Origin: Petrosia ficiformis
Lineage: Eukaryota > Porifera > Demospongiae > Haplosclerida > Petrosiidae
DNA: 64,000 bases
Assembly (NCBI GenBank): GCA_947044365.1
Contig: OX345642.1
Coordinates: 3,409,598 to 3,473,597 of the forward strand
Direction of reading: 5' to 3'
Shown: positions 43,078 through 55,003 of the stretch, one piece after another
Layout: each line of letters begins with the position of its first letter
Numbering within the stretch: the first letter of the stretch is position 1
Made by a program: the position numbers and the translations under genes
The notes under the pieces: generated by a model
The model's database searches: none
What the model was told of the DNA's origin: nothing
Seen by the model: only the letters and a program-made list of their open reading frames with translations

Positions 43078-46000
43078 ATGGCCTCTAATCAACCTCTTGT
43101 GATTACTAATAGTCCAACTACTGCTGAGTCAATGCCTTTGTTAATAGAAGCTGTGGAACTTGAGGAAAACCCACCACCATGTTTGAAAGCAAAACCCTCT
43201 AACACATCTAATGCTTTAGATGAAATGATCCAGGTAAAAATATTAACACAATCACACAGTTTGAATGTATTATTTTTTATCATTATATATATATATACTA
43301 GCTAGTATTACGTATTGAAATTTGTTATGTAATGTGCTACTTTTATGAAACTATTAGCATAGGACTGGCTAAACAGGCTAATAGTTAAGAATAACAAACT
43401 GCATTTATCTTATATCAATACAAGTATTACTATAATTATTACTACTATTATCACCATTGTTTTAAAATATTAACTAAAACTAAAGTTATATTCATTACTT
43501 TACTATAACTAAAATGCCAACCCATTGCTTTTAGAGCAGTGTATTGTATACATACAAGTGTATGTGTATGAATAGAATGGACACTAGAGCTCTAGTATCT
43601 ATGGTGTAGTAACTATATGTGTGTGGGAAGCTGTGTACATACTGTGAAATGGTTGGCTCATTAAAAGCTACAAAGTGAGAATATTATCATTACTATATTT
43701 CTTCCATAGCATCAATGGCTAGACACACCTTATGGATCAGTTCATGTGGCTCTACAAGTAATTCCACCTTTGTGTTGTCATGATGGTGGATAAAATTAAC
43801 TATATATTTTTTTCAGGGTGATCCTCGTAAACCAACTATTCTAACTTATCATGACATTGGAATGAATTGTGAGTATAAACAATACTATTGAAAATCACAT
43901 TGGCATCTTTTATGAGTTTATATGATACTAAATCATTATCACAGATTCTAGTTGCTTCAACAGCTTCTTGAACGACACAAACATGAATGAACTTCTTCCT
44001 CTGTTCTTCTGGATACATATTGATGCTCCAGGCCAAGTATGCAATGCCAATCTGAATTACATGGTTATTTTAAACTTGCATGTGTAACGTTTAGTTGCAA
44101 TGGTGAATATAGATGCACATTTATGTACAGGCATGTATCAACACAACATTTTTTGGATTATTAATACTGGTATTCACCTGAGATTAAAAGTAGTCAATCA
44201 ACAACTATCTGGGAGACATGCATAATTAATGTGGACAAGTACCACACAGCTTATAATGTTTTTGATATGATAATCTAAATTTTTCCTTCAAAAGGAAGAA
44301 GATGCAGAGGTACTTCCAGAAGGGTAAGAACCATTCTTTCTCTATTCTCTGTATATGCGCTTGAAGTATAATTATTAATTATAGGTTCAATTTTCCCAGT
44401 ATGACTGAGCTTGCTGAACAAGTGGGAATCATAGTTGAGCATTTCCAGTGAGTTCCATTTGTTATCACTTAAATGTGTGTAGTACTGCAGTACACTGAAA
44501 GTATAATAATTATCTCCTGTATGATTACTGAAATTATAATCTGTAAACTTATTTGGTTTATCTTCAGACACGCTTTCTAGCAACGTATATCTTTTATGTA
44601 GATTAAGTTACATTATAGGAATTGGTGTTGGTGCTGGAGCAAATGTGTTAGCAAGATATGCCGTGAGTAAACACATTTAATTATAATGTATTTTTATACT
44701 TGATTAAAAAGTTGTTTGAACGGCTGGCTCAAACTGTCTACAGATTGAGACACAATATTTACATGTGTAGTTACTTACACTATCTTACAGATTTTAAGTC
44801 CAGATCGTGTCCGTGGAGTAGTGTTAATCAATCTCAGTCCAGAGTGTCTTACATGGACAAATCTATCATATTACACAAACAAAGTATACATATGTATTCA
44901 CACTGTACACATAACTATTAAATGTCATGTTTGTTTTGTATTTTTAGTTGGTTGGCTGGCTGTTGAAGACGGATAGACTTCATGAAGCAGTGCAGAAGTA
45001 CTTTATGAGTCATTCATTTACTGTATGTTAATATGTTGCAGACATTGGGTGGAGCACTTTGTTACTTGTACTTAAGCATGTCTAATCACAAGTACCTAGC
45101 ACTCACTCAAGTACTCATTGTGCAATTTGGCTTTTCTTTGATTATGTGCTACTTAAGCACTCTCAAAAGTACTTGTACTTGTAGCTAAACAACTATAAGT
45201 GCTTGAAGATGTAAACATGTAAGTCACTTTATAAGTGTTTTGCCCCGGCATGTCTGATATGTTGTACTGACAGATTGACGTCAAAAGAGTAGTTTCTGTT
45301 TCTCATTTCGTACTTTACTCCTTTCCTTTTGCCATGATTTATCATATGAAGTTTGAATGGGTTTATCATTAGGACTTATGATGTATAACCAAAGTACTCC
45401 CTTGCACCACTCTTACAATTCTTGAACAAAAGGACTGCCAGCTCTTCATCAAGATTAATCTCACCAGAAATATTGCTTGCCGTCTTCGCACATTTTTTTC
45501 ATATACTTTGGAATATAAGCACATGTCCACTATCGAGATAGTAGTTTTTAGCTATTGCTGTCATGGTAGTAACTTGACAATGATGATAGTCACACTATCA
45601 CTCGGCCCTACTTTGCTACACGAAATTATAGCATGCTACATGTTGAAGGGATAGAATTCTTTCCTATTTCAGAGGCAGCAAGTTGCTTGTAGCATTCTAC
45701 AAGCATTTTGCTTTCATACACCATAAAACTTTGTAGTTCAATGATACAAAAATTGCCTTGCATGTTAATAATTATAAGTTATATTAGGCATTACGAATAT
45801 AGTAAATATTATATAATTATTATATAATTATTATAGGCTACCAAGTCAGATAGTGATCTAACTGCAACATATCATCAGTATTATGAGAAACAAAATCCTC
45901 ACAATCTAGCTCTCTTTTTGGAATCATATTCAAAGTTAGTAACACATATTATATATACATCATCTTAACATTTCTGTCCATTTTTCAGGAGAACACCAAT

Positions 46001-46912
46001 TACTAGTGATTTCACAGAAATTGGGTATAGATCTACTGTATTGCAATGTATAATTATTGATATAGTTCTTAGAATCTCACCTCATCTGGAAAATCAAACA
46101 GTTTTCCTTTGTTTTCTAATTCTCTCATACCTGTATATCACAAATTAATTCTGTACATATGGATGATTGTGAGAGCTCAGTGGTCAGCTAAAGCCAGTCT
46201 GGGTTGATCCATATTACCAGCTCTTCACTTTAGCCTCAAATTAACTTGTTTATGATGTAGCTGATAGCTTCCTATAAAATAAACAATTAGATGTCAAACT
46301 CTGCCCTATTATAACATTGCAACACAGTTTAATAGTAAATAATCACAGTATAACGAGATTTTTAACTGTGTGTATAATCAAAATCACTATTGTGCTACGA
46401 TGAAGAGCTTACTAGCTACTCAAAAGCTCCTAGTACTAATAGAGAAGCTTTCTTTAATTTATAGTTTCTTATTTTGATTTTTTTTGTGCTGTGATCATAC
46501 TTCCAATTTTCACCTAGGGGTCAATGTCTCTTTGTATTTCACAAAAACTTTGAGGATGCACAGGACATAGTGAGTTGTATTGAGTAATATTTTAATATTG
46601 AAAATCATAAGTACACTACCAGATTTTGGTTGTTAAAATTAATTTTACTTGTAGATTGCGCTCAGTGCCTTTTTGGGGCCTTCAAAAAGCACAACACTGG
46701 AGGTATAATAGTAATTTGCAAGTGCATGTTTTAACATTTAATTATTTCAGATATCAAGTTGTGGTCATCTAGTGTTGGAAGAGCAACCTCAGAAAGTTGC
46801 TACAGGGTTTCGATTGTTCCTGCAAGGTCTGGGACATGCCGTTACTCTTGGAATTCAGACACCTAAACCAAGCTCGGATCAGCTACACTTGCAAGGAGTA
46901 GCAGTCCAATGA
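43078..46912 (+). CDS. NDRG: NDRG family protein
   Basis: N-myc downstream-regulated gene family: an alpha/beta-hydrolase fold without catalytic triad, cytoplasmic, linked in animals to stress response and trafficking. Exons: 43078-43233, 43710-43757, 43817-43868, 43945-44036, 44295-44323, 44385-44447, 44602-44662, 44791-44883, 44948-45022, 45837-45934, 45989-46024, 46518-46569, 46655-46702, 46751-46912. All phases agree; 354 residues, within the family's usual size. Diagnostic stretches: TPYGSVHVAL, PTILTYHDIGMN, HIDAPGQ, IIGIGVGAGAN, VVLINLSPECLTW. The C-terminus ends shortly after the final helix (VATGFRLFLQGLGHAV), so the long phosphorylated tail of vertebrate NDRG1/2 is absent. ATG 43078 was chosen because the upstream frame has no other ATG. 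It converges with TMEM143, 260 bases apart. Confidence 0.95.
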
Positions 46913-47172
46913 ACACAAGATATATATTATAACACTTAAAAATAACTGTCTTATGAAGAGTCTATATACATATTCCTATCTCTCATGTTTAGTGCATTTA
47001 AAAAATATTAAGAGATTTGATAAAGACTCTTGTACATACTCATAAACACAATTATTAAATTATTTGTTTTGGGCTAATGTGTGTATGTATTTACACTATC
47101 ATAATATTTTAGTAAAAAAAATCTTGATTCTAGTATTTCATTACTATAATTTCAATTACTAAATTAAAACTA

Positions 47173-50100
47173 TCAATGCCATCCACTATAGTATTTAGAA
47201 TCTTCATCTTTTACTTGTCCACTCTCTTCATAACTCTCAGAGTTTCTTAGAGCACCAAGGGACTGCCACTGGTACGCAGGATGAGGTAGTGTCTCTAGAG
47301 CAACTTCCATTGGTATAGCAGACAATGTATGGTCTGCATGTTTTATGAGCAAACCAATATTATCCAACTTCACAAGAGCATCATCAATATCGAACTGTAT
47401 TTTATCAAATCCAAATGTTTCTAACAACCATTTCTCTATTCGCTGCTGCAGAGTAACAGATGTGTCATATTCAGGAGAATCTACCGAGTAGGCTAATCCT
47501 GGTACTCCACGACGATTTGGAGGACTTAAGAGGAATAGATAAGCTAATAAAGCTTCCTTAAACTCCTCATCTTGTGCCCTGTCAGTTAAAAGAGTTAAAA
47601 CTCCCCTATTATTAGAAACTGTCTTGAAATATAGCGTACGAGAAAGATTTACTAAGTACTTGTTTCTTTTGTTTTTGTACCCAACCCAACCTCTTGCTCC
47701 AATCAATCCAGCTATTCCTAACCCAAGCAAAGCAAAATCTAACTTTAGGTTGCTTGCTAAAGCAAACAGTTTTGTAGTAATAGCTACAGTACCTAGAAAT
47801 ACACTGGAGGCTAAGAATCCTTTGTCAAATCTAGACATTTCTATCTTCCCATCAGGTAATAAATATTCCAGTTCATTACAAGGTACATCTTTAAAAATTT
47901 TCAGATGGAGTTTTTTGCTTTTTTTGGAACGAACAGCAACAAAGACTCGTGTGTAAATATTATGAAAGGAAGACATTGGTTGCTTATCTCTTTTAAATGC
48001 CATTTTGGCATGGCGTTTCAATCTTTGTATGGCACCAGTTTTAACTGTAGAGAGTCCTCTGGTCCATAAACGAATGGTAGAATACTGTTTTGGATCAACA
48101 GACACACGTACACCTTCCATCGTATCATGGGTTTGAAGGAGACTAAATATATTAGATCTCTGTATCTTAAAGTAATTTGCTTTATAAAGTAACATTTCTA
48201 ATTTTTGCAGCAACCAGTATTCATCATCCAATAGCTCTTTGAGGGGTACTTGTCGATGTTGGATGGTATCTTTGTCAGGATCCAAGAGATCATATAGTAC
48301 CTATGAAGGGAGCAAAGAACATTATTCTATTGGATTATAGTTAGCATTAGACCACAACAACAATATTAAGAGATTAGTTTTCTATACATACTGCATGTTT
48401 AGATTACGAAAGACGTATGACGAAACTTGTAGGCATGATAATGAAAATGTACTATGTACTTATAAACACAGACATAATTTACTCGTGTTTATCTACTAAA
48501 ATTTATATAATTAGTGGAGAGCATAGCTGAAGATTGCCAATTATAGCTAAAGTATGTTCATGTTGAATTGACATTCCTCTCGTTCAGCACTGGTTGTACT
48601 GCAGTGCGTACACCATACAGATTAAGTAATAGTTAGAACATTGCTTACCATGAGTTAAGTGTTTTAACATAGCATGAGGACGGGGCTCAATAAAGGTCGA
48701 GATTAGATAATGCACTAGTGAAGCAAGTACATTATCTAGTCAAGACCTTATTGGCCCACCCAAGTGATACGTTAAAACATTTAATGCACAGTAAAGTATG
48801 TTCTAAAAAATTTAGTCCCTATAATTGACATTTCTATTTGGTCTACTAGTATCTTCACAGGTAACTGTGCATTAATGTTATTCTTAAGTGTGAATTATGG
48901 CTGCATCAGGTGACTAGTATATGAAAACGTGATTGGCTCAATGTCACATGATATACTAATTACATTTAGGCGCCAACTTAATGAAACTAAACTTAACATA
49001 CTTTATTTATAAATCACTTAGTGAGTTTAACTTGAGAAATTAATTTGCTATTAGTTTTGTTACATATAATGACTGTATTGTCAACTGATTTATCTATTAT
49101 TTAACTTATAGCCCTGATTTAATTCATGTCATTGTATTTCTATAACCCTGATTCTGTTTTATGTAGATAATTACTTCCTGCCCATTTCTTATATAAAGTG
49201 CATTGTGTGTAGTTTTCATATGATTCATTTGTGCGATAAATCGTGAAGAAAATCTCCAAGATTGTTAGGACAAATTGTTTTTCATCAAATGGAATTAGTA
49301 GGTAATCATAAGGCTCTCAAATTTTCTGCTTGGACTCACATCATTGAACCTTCATGTAGTCCAAGGTCGTTTTCTATTGTCTTGGTACAAAACAAAGACA
49401 AACCTCAAAGACAAACCTCAATGCTTCTGAGTTGACCACAGTTAGATAGCCTCACTAAAAAGGATTCACATCCCCTTTCTAGAATTGACAATACATTAGA
49501 CGCCCTATCAGGAGCCAAATGGTTTTCAACCATCGACCTTACAAGTGGTTACTGGCAGGTCAAAGTAAATGAAGCTGACAGAAAAAAAAAACAGCATTTA
49601 GCACCTCGCTTGGTCTTTATTAAGGTCATGACCTTCGGTTTATCTAACACTAAATGGAGCTATCTATAGCAATTTTCATCAGACTCCATCAACTATTTGA
49701 GCAACTCAAATCTGCTGGACTTAAAAATCAACCTAAGCAAGTGTTCACTCTTCCAAAAGAGCATTTGACATCTGGGATATGTAATCTCCGAGCAAGGAGT
49801 CCAAACAGATCCTAAAAAACATGCTGTGTGCAAGACTGGCCTATTCCAACAACTGTTACAGAATTAAAGCAATTTATAGAATTTGTAAACTACTATCGAA
49901 GAATTTTTCCCACATCACTACTCCTCTCCATCGCCTAACAGGAAAAAAATAAACTGTAGGAATGGTAGCAACAGGTATGGTTGTACGGTTTTAACCTGAC
50001 CACTTTTTACAGCAGAGCCAGTGGTTCAAGACCTGGCGTTTTGTCACACCTGTGTTACAGCTATAAAGCTGGATAAACTGAAGTTCAGCAGCAACGTTGC

Positions 50101-53098
50101 AAATGCTTTTATGAGTTACTTAGTTAGTACATTATAATTATAATAAAACCAAGATTGTATATTAATAATTATAGAGACAAAGAGAGAATAGTAGTACATT
50201 TTTTTTTTTTAATTATCAGGTCTCAAAGGGGTTTTCTAACTGGAAGGATGCTACAGTTGCTTTAAAGAAGTACCTCCACGTGCATGCAATTATTGAAATA
50301 ATAATAATTGCGTGCACTCAGACCCTCCTAAGAGGAGGGTGCATTGTTCGCTTTACCACTTCAAATCTGGTGGTTACAGCCCTGTTTACTCATCCATTTA
50401 TACTGCATGTAGAGAGAGACACGAGCAGCAATGGACTGGGAGCTGTTCTTTCTCAAAATTTTGAAGGAAAAGAACATGTCATCTCTTATGCCAACAGAGT
50501 ACTCACATAATCCAAACGTCACTATTGTGCAACTAGAAGAGAAATGGTCTGGGCTGTTTGTCACTTTCGCCCTTATCTTATTGGAAAAGAATTTACAGTC
50601 TGTACTGATCATAACTCACTCAGGTGGTTACTCAGACTGAGAAGGGTAATTTGCAAGATGGCTGGAAATACTAGCTGAATTTCAAATGTCTATTGAACAT
50701 CGTCCAATAGAGTGGAATTAGAACAAATATGACCTAAAAAATGTTTGTCTTTGTCCTACTTTAGTACATAATTATATTTTCGATTTTGTAAAAGTCTACT
50801 ATAGTGATTCATTATAACTGTTGATATTTGGGCCATGTTTGGGCCATGTTTAGTGTGATGTTGTGGATACTGTCAATACTAGATTCCATGGTATTGTATA
50901 GAATTATATTAGTATAGGTGACCTATCTGCCTACATGTATATTAAAGATAGAGGCAGAGTATTGGTACATGTATATGCGACTGTATTATCTATACAGAAT
51001 ACATAATAATTATTTGTCAGGTTTTTCTTGCTTTGTGTTTACTGGCATTCTGGCTTTTTAGATCCCAGATAAAAAACATAGAGGCTGTTTTTATAAACAT
51101 CTATAGTAGTTACTTACAGTAATCTTTCATCAGAAACAAATTATGAGTTTCTGGATATAACAGACAGCCATAGTTATGATTTTCTGGATATAACAGACAG
51201 CCATAGTACATCATACATTCTAGGCAGTATCATTGTCTGTTTAGTTACTATAAATAGTGGGTGGGTTGTGGTTTTGTTGCTATTTATAGTAGTGAAGGTT
51301 ACATGCAGAAACTAGCGCTAATTCAATGAAAGTGAATATTCAAATAAAAAAAGTAGTATATATTCATTTCACCTCTAATAAGCAGTGATAAGCATCTATT
51401 AACTATGGTCAATAATGTAAAATACTGTATATTATGTCTCTTGATCTTAGCATCTATGTTTATACCCTTTGTAGGTTATTAACCCTCGCCTGCATAGGCG
51501 GAGCGGAGGGTTACTGTAATCTGGTGTTCTGTCTGTCTGTCTGTCTGTGTTTTAACAAAATTTCTGGACAACTAACAACACTAAGACTTCGATCGACTGA
51601 CCAAAAGACGTGAAATTAAACAAGGATCAAAATAAAATACAGGCTTTTTCTAAAACCTTTCAGTTATAAAGTTATAACAATTTTTACACAACTCACGACT
51701 GCCATTTCACCACTTTCAGAAGACTTCTGGTAGCAAACGAGTACATGGAAACATAACTCATCTTGTTTGAAGGCTATCACTGTCGAATCACAGCTCGAAA
51801 TCAAATACAGTTGAAGTAGTGGGTGCTACAACATCGAACTGGCTCTAAGCTTTCTGCCATGACTGTCAATTTCTAGCCCCACCTATTCATTTCATGCACG
51901 CAATTGAAACCACAAAACTGTTTTATTAAGGAGTTAAGCACTGCGCTTTTTATACTAGTAATCATGTGCTCTTGCTAGGACTGAAATGTAAGTTCTAACA
52001 CATAAACACACACACATATCCAGTAAGTATAATAATTATAATCTCAGTATAATAATCATTATTACAGTCAAGTATATTATTTTCTTGTCAGTAGTCATTC
52101 TTGTTTCATAATCACACTTGTGGTGAGGGTTCTGCACTGTTGGTGCATTCATTAACTTATTATCACTTGACAGATACTAATCACAAACGTTATACTCAGA
52201 AATATATGTATGATTAGGCCACCAAACCTTTTGTTCAGGGGTGGATCCAGAGTAACAGAAAGGGTGGTGCCCACCAAAGTATAAAAGCTGTGCACAGCAT
52301 GAAAATAATTAATTATCCGGAGGGTGTGGTCAACCGGTTATAAGAATAATTTTGCAAGGGTGATTTCTTGCAAACGAGTCTACAGGTGTGATATTAAATA
52401 ATTCTATGTTACTTGGCATTTAGCCATACTTTCATTTGTTTATGTACACACGTGGCTTTGTAATAATAGTGTAGTAACAAATATTTAAAGGTGTGTCTTC
52501 ATATAACACATTAACGAACTCGGAGGGTGGTGCCTAGGCACCCTAGGACCCCCCTAGATCTGCCCCTGAGGTTAGGTCTGGCTATTAAACTTTGAGGTTG
52601 GTGATTGAATAAAATTGTCACTTATCTACATACCTTCATTTCCTCTAGCTGGACATAGAAACGCTGTGAAATATATGCATCAAGTGAAGCAGAAAAATTC
52701 TCAAGCTGGTGTCTTTCATCACGATTCAATAACCTGTCTTCATTCAAAAGAGTCTTCACAAGAACTTGACGAGTCACAGGAATGAATTTTTCTAACTGTG
52801 ACTCTTCATCTTCTCTAGACGCCTCTGAATAGACTTTCTTTTGAATCTCAAGTTGCTCCCTCGCTCTCATGTCTTCTACTGGCACTAGACCACCACCCAT
52901 TGGAGGAACATGATCAACTCCCCTAGATCTACCAGATCGTTTAAATAATGTTCTCAAAGAGGCAAGTCGGTCTGATTGAGTATCAGATACATGCCACATT
53001 TCAGTTGTTGAAATAGAACGGTAAAATATACCTTTTTCCATCTTTCTGAGATGCTGGAAGTTGTAAGATCTGCTGAATCTTGTTAGAAATCCTGCCAT
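47173..53098 (-). CDS. TMEM143: TMEM143-like protein (DUF3754)
   Basis: Two coding exons: 53098-52634 and 48300-47173 (phase 0 junction), 530 residues. The N-terminus (MAGFLTRFSRSYNF...) is rich in Arg/Ser/Phe without acids, as expected of a mitochondrial presequence; TMEM143 is a mitochondrial membrane protein of unclear function. FIPVTRQVLVKTLL, the FKDVP...LLP block and RTLYFKTVSNNRG match the family. Two membrane segments lie around FLASSVFLGTVAITTKLF and FALLGLGIAGLIG. An in-frame ATG at 53164 would add 22 residues but would put the presequence inside, so 53098 is preferred. The 4.3 kb intron holds a dead retroelement and MITEs. It is head-to-head with the roadblock gene. Confidence 0.88.
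49250..50740 (+). pseudogene. Decayed Ty3/Gypsy-type retrotransposon pol fragment
   Basis: Plus-strand translation in shifting frames resembles reverse transcriptase (short blocks such as RIDNTLDALSGAKWFSTIDL and GYWQVKVNEADR), then the connection region and an RNase H-like block (HVISYANRVLT and, further on, ICKMAG). Stops, frameshifts, a shortened catalytic region and a foreign-looking insertion near 49950-50220 show it is dead. No gag, integrase or long terminal repeats were identified. It lies antisense inside the TMEM143 intron. Confidence 0.8.
51481..52132. repeat. Inverted-repeat element with AACCCTCGCC ends
   Basis: Starts AACCCTCGCCTGCATAGGCG with an internal palindrome (CGCCTGCATAGGCGGAGCGG) and ends GGTGAGGGTT. 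A TCTG repeat lies near the left end. Confidence 0.65.
52227..52571. repeat. MITE with CAGGGGTGGATCCAG ends (hAT-like)
   Basis: Left end CAGGGGTGGATCCAGAG, right end CTAGATCTGCCCCTGAG. The CAGGGG(C/T)GGATC terminus is typical of hAT-type elements in animals; no clear 8-bp target duplication is visible. Confidence 0.7.
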
Positions 53099-53214
53099 TT
53101 TTTCTTCCCTAAAGTAGGCGGAGTGTACAATATTTAACCCTTTAATAACTAATGTTGTTTCCATAGTAACGTAGTTAACACAAAATCACAAATCGAGACT
53201 GTATAAGCCTGAGT
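53099..53214. promoter_or_regulatory. Short bidirectional promoter TMEM143 / roadblock 1
   Basis: Only 116 bases separate the two divergent start codons (53098 minus, 53215 plus). No TATA box is evident. A shared promoter is inferred from the spacing. Confidence 0.5.
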
Positions 53215-54836
53215 ATGGTAAGAAATATTATATGAATATTTGCATAAAAGTTTTCATATCATTCTATACAGTCTGAGGTTGAAGAAACTCTTAAACGAAT
53301 TCAATCCCATAAGGGTGTGACTGGAGTTATTGTGGTGAATCAAGAAGGTTGGTTTCAATTGCCTAAGAGTAGATTTACTACTTCTTCTTCTTTGCCAGGT
53401 ATTCCTATACGTACTACAATGGACAATTCAACTACAGTACAGTATGCTGGTCTTATTCATCAGTTAACATCAAAAGCTCGCATCACTGTGCGTGATCTAG
53501 ACCCTCAAAATGATCTGCAATTCTTAAGGATTAGGACTATGAAACATGAGATTATGGTATCACCTGGTATGTCTATTTATACACTTGACTATAGGTAGAT
53601 TATTGCGTCATCATTATATCATGCACTAGGCAGTACAGCTGCTTAAGGGTGTGTTTGATTTTGTTACTATTTATAAGGTGCTCTATCATTTCTTTACTAC
53701 AAAACTTTCTTGTGATTGACGTAGCGATGGTACCTCTTAGGCAGAAACATATCAGTATTCAGACACAACTATTACCATGGTCTCTTCATCAGTAAATGCA
53801 GTAATGCATTTTTTTAAATTTGTTGTAACAAAATGTTTGCCTCAGCATCCTGTAATCAATGTAGATAGTCATACAGGACATTGTGTCCAATAAATTTAGT
53901 GAATGTCTGGTAAAGTATATGGGGAGGAGGTCAAGAGTTCTGAAAATAGCTCAAAATATCTGTCTGTCAAGTGAGTCAACACTGCTTCCCACCTCTCAAT
54001 CTAGATGAACAGTCTTCATAAAAATGTGTAACTGCAGTATATATGATACATATGAGTTGCTTTTAAAGCTGCACACATGCAGGTTGCACATTAGTATATT
54101 AGGATGTGTGTAGGACAGTAAAAATTGGATGATACGTGCATCTACTTTTCTGTATAATTATATGCACCACACATCTGCTCATTCTACGCATATCTGCTTA
54201 TGTTGTATTTACACACAGCATGCTAAAAGTTTTCCACAAGATGCAAGCTGCATACAAGCTACTGCTCATTAATCCACTGCTATTTTATCTAATCCAAGTT
54301 CATTTTACTTTATTATTAACGCAATCTTTAGATGAAGTGCTTTATTATATAGATGAGCTTAAAAATACATGATATACCTCTGCCTTCTTGATCAAATTTT
54401 TTTTTAAATTCGCAACAACAAAGTCTACAGTTGGTTATTTGGTTGAATACAGTGTATAAAAAAATGAAATAGATTACTCTTTAATTGGAGCACAAAAGAT
54501 GGCATTAGACATACCTACATGCAGTAGATGAAACAGGATTATTTATCTTAATCTGACTGTATAAAATGAAATAGAAGTGATACAAAAGGACCACAGAACA
54601 GTTTCTGAGTGGTGGCTGGAAATTGATTTGTTTCTATGTACATTCACTATTAGTTCTGGTCAGTAAGCAGCTAGTGCTGGCCTAGACCATTGGTTGTTAC
54701 TTAGTACGTACCACTGCCAAATGCTATGGGCACATCTCTGTATATTGTATTGTAACACGCAAAATGTTTTATCTATTCTTCCTTTGCAGATAAAGACTAT
54801 CTCCTTATTGTGGTGCAGAATCCAAGTCAAACATAA
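53215..54836 (+). CDS. DYNLRB: Dynein light chain roadblock, copy 1
   Basis: Small cytoplasmic subunit of dynein/intraflagellar motors. Exons 53215-53217 (only the ATG), 53272-53347, 53399-53566, 54790-54836; 97 residues, matching the usual 96. Reads [67 protein letters not shown], i.e. a near-canonical roadblock/LC7 domain. The 51-base intron at 53348-53398 has a weak donor (GTTGGT), is a multiple of three and lacks stops, so retaining it would add 17 residues. Family proteins have no such insert, so splicing is preferred. The next gene downstream is a paralog with the same intron plan. Confidence 0.95.
53895..54000 (+). repeat. MITE-H fragment
   Basis: Contains AGTATATGGGGAGGAGGTCAAGAG. 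Relatives: 56220-56378, 56815-56970 (inverted) and 60755-60860; the longest copies end near CAGTGGCGTGGAAACAGCC. Confidence 0.65.
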
Positions 54837-55003
54837 GCTTTAATTTCTTATGCTTTATAACATTTAAATTATGAACTATACAAGAACACATTATATACCA
54901 AGTAATGCAATATTAATTATTATTAGTGATTTTATGAGGGGGCGGGAGGTATATTTCTTAGCCACACCCACTTTATTATTAACCCGAATTTTTTTATAAA
55001 GAA

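Larger units (their letters stand above)
48301..52633 (-). other. TMEM143 intron with repeat insertions
   Basis: Holds a MITE-like segment (about 48520-48990) that resembles 15045-15330 and 60990-61160, a decayed Ty3-type element (49250-50740), an inverted-repeat element at 51481-52132 and another at 52227-52571. The rest (50740-51480) has no gene seen. Confidence 0.7.

Noticed and set aside
47624..47956. 110-codon plus-strand frame
   Set aside because: Antisense shadow of TMEM143 exon 2.
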